Source: Streptosporangiales bacterium (GTDB lineage: Bacteria; Actinomycetota; Actinomycetes; Streptosporangiales; WHST01). From it: DNA of 58,425 bases. The notes beneath the pieces are model-generated. The model saw only the letters and a program-made list of their open reading frames with translations, did not search any database and was not told where the DNA came from. Positions 53,254 through 58,425 of this stretch are shown here, one piece after another. The stretch covers positions 1-58,425 of the forward strand of contig WHST01000028.1 of assembly GCA_009379955.1 (NCBI GenBank), read 5' to 3'. Made by a program: the position numbers and the translations under genes. Every line of letters starts with the position of its first letter. The stretch's first letter is position 1.

Positions 53254-54600
53254 TCAGTTCTTGTGGTACCTGCGCAGTGCCTTGTCCAACCGTTGCAGTG
53301 TCTCGTCGGCGTCCTGCTTGCCGAAGAGCAGCCGGGAGATCTCCGGATAGATGACGTCCTTCGCCTTGCTCGTGGAGATGCCGTAGTCACGCGGCTGCAG
53401 CTTGTCGGCTCCCTTGATCACCTTGTCGATGCCCTCGAGCCCAGGCGGGCTCTTCACTCCCTGGACCGCGGACACCTCGCCGGTCTTGTCACCGCGCTCG
53501 GTCTGGGTCTCGACGCTGGTGAGCCTGCGGCACCACTCCAGGGCCAGCGGCTGCACCTCGCTCTCGGCCGAGATCGAGACGTTCTGCGCGGCGGCCATGA
53601 CGGACTTCTGGTCACCCGCGCCGCCGGTGACCGCGGGGAACGGGATGACGCCGAGCTCGAAGTCCTTCGGGATGACGTCCTTCATCTCGCTGACCAGCCA
53701 GCTGCCCATCAGGATCATGCCGGCCTTGCCCTGGAAGAACTGTGCCTGCGCCGCGGTGAAGTCGGTGCCCTCGAAGCCCTCGAGGAACGCCTTGTCGTCA
53801 CGCAGCTGCTGCAGCTTCTCCAGCCCGTCGAGGAAGCCGGGGTCGTCGGTGATGTGGCCCTTGCCGCCGGTGAGCACCGCACGGGCCTTGTCGTACCCGA
53901 CGGTGCGCAGCCACAGGTGGTCGCTCCACATGCCCATGTACGGCTCGAAGCCGCCGGTGAGCGCGATCGGGTCGACGCCGGCCTTCGTGAGCTTCGCGTT
54001 GGCGGCGAGCAGCTCGTCCCAGGTGGTCGGGGCCTTGATGCCGTTGTCCGCGAACAGCTTCTTGTTGTAGAAGAGCGCGTGGACGGACAGCTCGGACGGG
54101 ATGCCGTAGATGCCGCCGTCCTTGGACTTCATGAACTGGACGACCGACGGGGTGAAGCTGTCGAGCCACGGCTTGCCGGTCGCCGGGTCCTGCTGCTTCA
54201 GGTACGGCGCCAGGTCGAGCAGGAAGTCGTCGTCCGCCCAGGCCTGCAGGTTCGGGTCGGTCGCGTCGAACATGCCGTAGTCGACGTCGGGCGCGTCACC
54301 CGCACGCCACCGCTGCTCGAGGCCGGGCCGTGCCTTCGTGTTGGCGAACGTGAGCTTGACGTCGGTGCCCTGGTGGTCCTTCTCCAGGCCGGTCGCGAGG
54401 TCCTCGAGGAACGTGTAGCCCGGCGTGCCCTTGGCCGGGAGGACGCCGACCTCGAGCGGGCCGCCCTTGATGTCGTCCTGCCAGGTCTTGACGTCGGGGG
54501 CCTCCTCGTTGCCGCCGCCGCCACCGCAGGCGGTGAGGCCGAGGCAGCACACGGCAAGCGCCGCGACGATTCGCGCTCCCCAGCTGGTGCGGGTTCTCAT
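53254..54600 (-). CDS. Sugar-binding lipoprotein of ABC importer
   Basis: 448 residues. Sec signal with lipobox LTAC and lipid-anchor Cys25, followed by a Gly-rich linker. Family 1 solute-binding features: EVGVLPAKGTPGYTFLEDLA, FTAAQAQFFQGKAGMILMGS. AAGGAGGA before ATG at 54600 fixes the start. Its promoter region carries an AT-rich dyad. Confidence 0.93.
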   Translation of the reverse strand: MRTRTSWGARIVAALAVCCLGLTACGGGGGNEEAPDVKTWQDDIKGGPLEVGVLPAKGTPGYTFLEDLATGLEKDHQGTDVKLTFANTKARPGLEQRWRAGDAPDVDYGMFDATDPNLQAWADDDFLLDLAPYLKQQDPATGKPWLDSFTPSVVQFMKSKDGGIYGIPSELSVHALFYNKKLFADNGIKAPTTWDELLAANAKLTKAGVDPIALTGGFEPYMGMWSDHLWLRTVGYDKARAVLTGGKGHITDDPGFLDGLEKLQQLRDDKAFLEGFEGTDFTAAQAQFFQGKAGMILMGSWLVSEMKDVIPKDFELGVIPFPAVTGGAGDQKSVMAAAQNVSISAESEVQPLALEWCRRLTSVETQTERGDKTGEVSAVQGVKSPPGLEGIDKVIKGADKLQPRDYGISTSKAKDVIYPEISRLLFGKQDADETLQRLDKALRRYHKN

Positions 54601-54632
54601 CCGGGTCCTCCTTCGTTCGCTCGCCGCCCGAC

Positions 54633-54659
54633 GAACTTCTAGAATATCGAAAGAAGTTC
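54633..54659. promoter_or_regulatory. AT-rich dyad upstream of the binding-protein gene
   Basis: GAACTTC (54633-54639) and GAAGTTC (54653-54659) flank AATATCGAAA. The reverse strand contains TTTCGATATT, which resembles CTTCGATATC upstream of the dehydrogenase gene at 58187. Probable shared operator. Confidence 0.5.
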
Positions 54660-54705
54660 TCTGAATTCGTAGAAAGTACTCCGCTGGTCCGGCTCGCACA
54701 AGGGC

Positions 54706-55650
54706 TCAGGCGGTGGGTGTGGGGAGCAGGTCGCTGAACTCGTCGAGGAACCTGTCGATCACCCGGACCTCCTCGTCGTCGAGCAGGTGTGCGGGTTCCC
54801 GACAGTAGCTACTCGCGAACAGTCCGCGACGGACGGAGATCAGCTTCTCCGCCGCGATGATCCGTTCGGTGTCGAGCATCCAGTAGGAGATGTACGGCAG
54901 CAGCTGGCGGTGCAGCTCGTCACCGCGCTTCTCGTCGCCCGAGGCGTAGCGCTGCCACATCTCGACGTAGATCTCGGTGAACGAGCAGCCGGGCTGGGTG
55001 CCCACGGCGCCCCGCCTGATGGCGTCGGGGAGCTGGACGCCGGCGTAGCCCTCGACGGCGCACAGAGCGGGGTCACCGCCGGCGAGCTCCTCGATGAGCG
55101 GGCCTGGCGGGCTCGACTCCACCTTCACCAGCGCGAGGTTCGGGTACCGCGCGGCGAGGCCGCGCAGGATCGTGGCGTCGAGGCTCGTGCCCGTCTCGCT
55201 CGGCGCGTACTGCAGGACGACGGGCGTCGGCGCGATCGCCTCCAGCACCGCGCCGACGTGCTGGACGACCGAGCGCCTGGACGGGGTGAGGAAGTGCGGC
55301 GGCAGCAGGTTCACCAGGTCGGCGCCCGCCTCGACGACCTCACGCGCGCGGCGTACGGCCAGGATGGTGGCGTGGTCCTGGACGGCGACGATCGCGGCCA
55401 CGTCGTCGCGGCTCCTGGTGTGGGAGAGCAGCACCTCGGTGAGGCGCCGACGCTCGTCCTCGGCGAGCTTGTGGTACTCCGACGCGAACCCGGGGAACAT
55501 CACGCTGCTCACCCCGGTGCCGAGCACGTGCGCGACGACGCGGTCGAACCCTTGGACGTCGATCTCGCCCGCGGCGGTGAACGGCACGCCCAGTACCGGT
55601 GACACGCCGCGGACGAGCGTCGAGGCGTCGTCACGTTCGTCGACCTTCAT
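54706..55650 (-). CDS. DapA-family (dihydrodipicolinate synthase-like) aldolase/lyase
   Basis: 314 residues, TIM barrel. The Schiff-base Lys is in LALVKVESS, the relay Tyr in VVLQYAPSETG and the start motif VLGVPFTAAGEID resembles VxTPF. The GFASEYHKL segment replaces the usual GTTGEx substrate loop, so it is not true DapA. Family members cleave or dehydrate keto acids. It overlaps the amidohydrolase by 4 bp and is the last gene of the 58176-54706 unit. Confidence 0.88.
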   Translation of the reverse strand: MKVDERDDASTLVRGVSPVLGVPFTAAGEIDVQGFDRVVAHVLGTGVSSVMFPGFASEYHKLAEDERRRLTEVLLSHTRSRDDVAAIVAVQDHATILAVRRAREVVEAGADLVNLLPPHFLTPSRRSVVQHVGAVLEAIAPTPVVLQYAPSETGTSLDATILRGLAARYPNLALVKVESSPPGPLIEELAGGDPALCAVEGYAGVQLPDAIRRGAVGTQPGCSFTEIYVEMWQRYASGDEKRGDELHRQLLPYISYWMLDTERIIAAEKLISVRRGLFASSYCREPAHLLDDEEVRVIDRFLDEFSDLLPTPTA

Positions 55651-56393
55651 GTGTCCTCCTCCTCGCCGAGCAGTGCGCTCAGGTTGCCGCCGAGCACCGC
55701 GGCGCGGTCCCCGTCCTCCAATGGCCAGTCGGTGACGCGCCGCAGCTCGGCGGCCGGCACCGTGTAGGGCGCGTCGGTCGAGAAGACCAGTCGCGACGTC
55801 CCGATCTCCGGGTCGCGTGCGAGCTCGGAGAGGACGGTGTCCCACGGCGCGTAGCAGGTGTCGCCGTAGACGTTCGGCGCGTGCCGCAGCGCGGGTGCGG
55901 CGTCGATCCAGAAGTCCGTCGCGCCGCTGCGACCCATCACGAAGCGCAGGTCGTCGTGCCGGCGCGCGAGGGTCGCGAGCGGCAGGGGCACCGCGCTCGG
56001 CGGCGTGCCGGTGCGCACGTACGCGAACCAGCCGGCGTCGGCCGCGAACCGCAGCAACGGGTCGACGAGGCCGTCGAGCAGGTCGAAGCCCTGGAGCACC
56101 GAGTCGACGGCCAGCGCACGAGCGCCGTGGTCGCGCGCCCAGGCGAGCTCGTCGAGTGCCGCCTCGCCGCGCCACGGGTTGGCGACGGCGTACGGGAGCA
56201 GCCGGCCACCGGCCGCCGCCGCGGCCGTCGTCGTGGCCTCGTTGCCGGCCCGGTTGTCGTACGCGATGCAGCGCTCGTCCGGCGCGACGAGCGCACGGTC
56301 GATGCCGAGCGTGTCCATGGTGGTGAGCAGGGTGTCGGCGTCGAGCGCGACCTCGCGGCCGCGCCCCAGGCGCACGTGTGCGTCGACGATCAT
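55647..56393 (-). CDS. Amidohydrolase-like protein lacking the second HxH histidine
   Basis: 248 residues, amidohydrolase_2 TIM barrel. It begins MIVDAHVRLG, with Arg instead of the second His of HxH, and ends with VFSTDAPYTVPA carrying the Asp. The His of the GHGG motif is replaced by MGRSGATD. The usual metal site is thus incomplete, and catalysis may be metal-independent or lost. It overlaps its neighbours by 4 bp on both sides. It may pair with the intact homologue upstream. Confidence 0.8.
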   Translation of the reverse strand: MIVDAHVRLGRGREVALDADTLLTTMDTLGIDRALVAPDERCIAYDNRAGNEATTTAAAAAGGRLLPYAVANPWRGEAALDELAWARDHGARALAVDSVLQGFDLLDGLVDPLLRFAADAGWFAYVRTGTPPSAVPLPLATLARRHDDLRFVMGRSGATDFWIDAAPALRHAPNVYGDTCYAPWDTVLSELARDPEIGTSRLVFSTDAPYTVPAAELRRVTDWPLEDGDRAAVLGGNLSALLGEEEDT

Positions 56394-57160
56394 CGCGCCC
56401 CCAGCCGGTCGCCGAGTAGCCGGCGCGGGTTGTCGACGAGCATCGCGGTGCGCTGCTCGTCGGTGATGCCCCAGCCGTCGATCTCGGCGACGCGCGCCAC
56501 CGCGTAGTCCTGGCTGGGTTTGTCGGACAGGCCTGCGTCGGTGCCGAACAGCACGCGGTCGCGGGGGGCGTGCTCGAGGATCGTGCGCGCGGCGTACGGC
56601 GGGGTGCCGCAGATGCACAGGTGGAGGTTCGGGGTCTCCTGGGTGACGGCGAGCGCCTCGCGCCAGCAGTCGTGCAGGCCGCCGTGACCGAGGACCACGG
56701 GCAGCCGTGGATGCCGGCGTGCGAGGGCCGCGATCTGTGCGGGCGTCGAGTACGGCGGCGTGCCGTCGTGGCTGAGCAGCACGCTGTCGCCGGCGACGAG
56801 TACCTCGCAGATCGCGTCGAGCGCGGGCTCGTGCATGCTGAAGCCCTGCAGCCAGGGGTGCAGCTTGAGGCCGGCGAGCTCGAGCTCGCCGAGGACCCGT
56901 TCGGTCTCCGCGACCGCGCCGTCGTGCCGCGGGTTGACCGTGCCGAAGCCGGCGAGCCGGTCCGGATACCGGTGGACGAACGCGGCGAGCTCGTCGTTGG
57001 CCTCCGGTGTTGCGTTGAACAGGCCGTCGTGGGCGAGGACGACGGCCGCCTCGATGCCCGCGGTGTCCATGAACGCGACGAACTCGTCGGGTCCGAACGC
57101 CGCGCCGGCGAGCCAGCTCGCCGTGCGCCAGGCGGGAGGGTGGGAGTGGAAGTCGATCAT
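56390..57160 (-). CDS. Amidohydrolase (TIM-barrel, amidohydrolase_2 family)
   Basis: 256 residues. The full ligand set is present: MIDFHSHPP (HxH), LKLHPWLQG, VVLGHGGLHD and LFGTDAGLSDK. Typical reactions are decarboxylation or lactone/amide hydrolysis of ring acids or sugar acids. Overlaps both neighbours by 4 bp. The substrate is unknown. Confidence 0.88.
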   Translation of the reverse strand: MIDFHSHPPAWRTASWLAGAAFGPDEFVAFMDTAGIEAAVVLAHDGLFNATPEANDELAAFVHRYPDRLAGFGTVNPRHDGAVAETERVLGELELAGLKLHPWLQGFSMHEPALDAICEVLVAGDSVLLSHDGTPPYSTPAQIAALARRHPRLPVVLGHGGLHDCWREALAVTQETPNLHLCICGTPPYAARTILEHAPRDRVLFGTDAGLSDKPSQDYAVARVAEIDGWGITDEQRTAMLVDNPRRLLGDRLGAR

Positions 57161-58176
57161 GCCCGGCTCTCGCCTCCGTCGTCGTGCGTTGACCGCTCGT
57201 GGGCGGCGGTCGCCACCCGTTCGCTCGTCTCCAGTGCGGCGCGACCGGCCGCCAGACCGGGTTCGGGGCGCGTGCGCTCGCCGGTCGCCAGCTCGACGAA
57301 GCGGGTGAGCTGGCGGTCGAAGCAGCGCGTCGTGCGGTCGCCGTCGAACTCGACCCGCTCGTACCCGTCCGCCGTCGTCAGCTCGAGGTCGAACGTCGAG
57401 CCGTGCAGCACGGCGTGGCCGCGCGGGCCGAGGAACGTGACCTCGCTGCGGGGGAGGGCGTCGGTGAGCCAGCCGAACTCGACGAGCGCGACGGTGGAGT
57501 CCGCGTACGTGAGCCGCGCGCCGACGAGGTTGGGAGCGGGGAGGTCGGCGTCGGTGCGCAGGGCCCACGCGTCGTCGACGGTGGGGGAGCTGGCGCCGAG
57601 CAGGACGGTGAGCCAGTCGAAGACGTGGGCGCCCTCGTGGACGACGGGCGTGCCGTGGGCGAGCGTACGCCGGAGCCGTGCGGTGTGCTCCTCGTCGTGC
57701 GGGTCGCGACGCTCGTCGTAGATGTGCGCCCGGACGAGCAGCGGCCGCCCGAGCCGGCCGTCGCGCAGCCAGCCGGCCAGGGTCTCGATCGCGGGGTCGT
57801 GCCGGTACGTCAGCCCGACCTGCAGGCGCGCGGTCTCGTCTTCGGTGAGTGCGTCGTACGCGGCGGCGGCCCCGACGGACGTCGCGACCGGCTTCTCGGC
57901 GAGGACGTACCTGCCGGCACGCACGGCGCGGATCGCGAGGTCCGTGGTCACCCACGGTGGCGTCGCGAGCACCACGGCGTCGACGGTGTCATCGGCGAGC
58001 ACCTCGTCGAGATCGGTGGTGGTGCGTACACCCGACCCGGCCGTCGCGTGTGCCCGGTCGAGCCGCTCGGCCGAGACGTCGACGAGCGCCGCGAGCTCGA
58101 CCTGCGGGTGCCGCAGCAGCGCGGGCAGGTGCGCGCCGGCGCCGATGTCGCCGAGGCCGGCGAGGGCCGTTCTCAT
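57157..58176 (-). CDS. Gfo/Idh/MocA-family oxidoreductase
   Basis: 339 residues. Rossmann motif ALAGLGDIGAGAHLPALL and the family motif AEKPVATSVGAAAA with the catalytic-region Lys-Pro. A C-terminal alpha/beta substrate domain follows. NAD(P)-dependent oxidation of a sugar or sugar-acid ring hydroxyl is expected. It heads the minus-strand catabolic operon with an AT-rich control region upstream. Confidence 0.92.
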   Translation of the reverse strand: MRTALAGLGDIGAGAHLPALLRHPQVELAALVDVSAERLDRAHATAGSGVRTTTDLDEVLADDTVDAVVLATPPWVTTDLAIRAVRAGRYVLAEKPVATSVGAAAAYDALTEDETARLQVGLTYRHDPAIETLAGWLRDGRLGRPLLVRAHIYDERRDPHDEEHTARLRRTLAHGTPVVHEGAHVFDWLTVLLGASSPTVDDAWALRTDADLPAPNLVGARLTYADSTVALVEFGWLTDALPRSEVTFLGPRGHAVLHGSTFDLELTTADGYERVEFDGDRTTRCFDRQLTRFVELATGERTRPEPGLAAGRAALETSERVATAAHERSTHDDGGESRA

Positions 58177-58186
58177 CGAGGGTTCA

Positions 58187-58211
58187 CTTCGATATCTCGA
58201 AGGAAGCTTCC
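58187..58211. promoter_or_regulatory. Operator-like palindromes upstream of the catabolic operon
   Basis: CTTCGA-TATC-TCGAAG (58187-58202) abuts and overlaps GGAAGCTTCC (58202-58211), a perfect 10-bp palindrome. Position is 10-35 bp before the dehydrogenase ATG. Confidence 0.6.
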
Positions 58212-58316
58212 GATAACCGAATCATCGGGAGCATCCTGCCGCGTGCGCGCCCGGAGCACAAGCGCCCGCGGCGCCCAGGCCCTCCCCTGTTGATCACGTT
58301 CATTCGAAAATGGCTG

Positions 58317-58425
58317 TCAGGTGGCTGCCTGGGTGAGGGTGACGGTGTAGCCGAGGGTGGTGAGTTGGTGGGTGAGTCGGGCTTTGCGGTGGGCGTGGTT
58401 GCCGGTGTGTCGGTTGGTGTGCCAG
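58317..58425 (-). mobile_element. C-terminal fragment of a transposase (continues beyond window)
   Basis: The last 35 codons of a minus-strand frame: WHTNRHTGNHAHRKARL, then THQLTTLGYTVTLTQAAT and stop. The basic helix followed by LxxLGYxVTL is typical of transposase C-termini; I cannot name the IS family with confidence. The 5' end lies outside the window. The 13-mer just beyond the stop recurs once elsewhere in the window at 38360. Confidence 0.55.

Overview
The window is high-GC DNA with actinobacterial habits: frequent GTG/TTG starts, many TANNNT-N6/7-start (leaderless-type) promoters, a DUF222/HNH endonuclease, a WYL regulator and a propane/acetone-type binuclear iron monooxygenase cluster known from Mycobacterium, Gordonia and Rhodococcus. 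It is most likely an actinomycete chromosome. The lineage below phylum level cannot be fixed from this stretch alone.

Layout. (1) 1-2.2 kb: an AbiEi/AbiEii-like toxin-antitoxin pair cut by the left edge, then a DUF1772 membrane protein. (2) 2.25-13.4 kb: a complete prm/mim soluble diiron monooxygenase operon on the minus strand. In transcription order it holds a small protein, PrmA, PrmB, PrmC, PrmD, an amidohydrolase, a DUF59 protein, a Zn alcohol dehydrogenase and a dedicated GroEL-like chaperonin. A divergent AcoR/MimR-type activator faces it, and two copies of a GTCTCA-ATA-TGAGAC palindrome lie in the control region. (3) 13.5-16.2 kb: an MmcQ/YjbR protein, a virginiamycin B lyase homologue and a DUF222/HNH endonuclease. 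(4) 16.2-28.8 kb: two related sugar-import loci, each with a binding lipoprotein, two permeases and a LacI regulator, but no ATPase. The first also carries a GH2 glycosidase and a type I sulfatase. (5) 28.8-45.9 kb: a P450, a stand-alone sensor-domain protein, TetR, a phosphopantetheinyl transferase, a GH38 alpha-mannosidase, an Nramp-like transporter paired with an amidohydrolase, a DrrAB-like ABC exporter with a WYL regulator, divergent arsM/arsR, a DUF5937-type regulator, a LysR remnant, a 46-residue membrane peptide beside a CPBP protease, and a Nudix hydrolase. (6) 45.9-51.4 kb: leuS behind a transcription attenuator with a Leu-rich leader peptide, a beta-lactamase-fold serine hydrolase and a DegV protein. 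(7) 51.4-58.2 kb: a catabolic cluster of ABC importer, DapA-family aldolase/lyase, two amidohydrolases and a Gfo/Idh/MocA dehydrogenase, ending in the C-terminal piece of a transposase at the right edge.

Working together. Region 2 oxidises small alkanes or ketones: PrmABCD hydroxylates, the alcohol dehydrogenase oxidises the product, GroEL folds the hydroxylase, and the MimR-like protein switches the operon on. Regions 4 and 7 are uptake-plus-degradation loci that must borrow an ATPase (MsiK-type) encoded elsewhere. Three copies of one long palindrome sit exactly at convergent gene ends and look like bidirectional terminators.

Most novel-looking items: the leaderless leader-peptide attenuator of leuS; the small membrane peptide / hairpin / CPBP protease module, whose protease gene contains a perfect 20-bp inverted repeat; the Nramp-fold protein without DPGN and MPH motifs paired with an amidohydrolase lacking a metal ligand; and the duplicated operator of the monooxygenase cluster.
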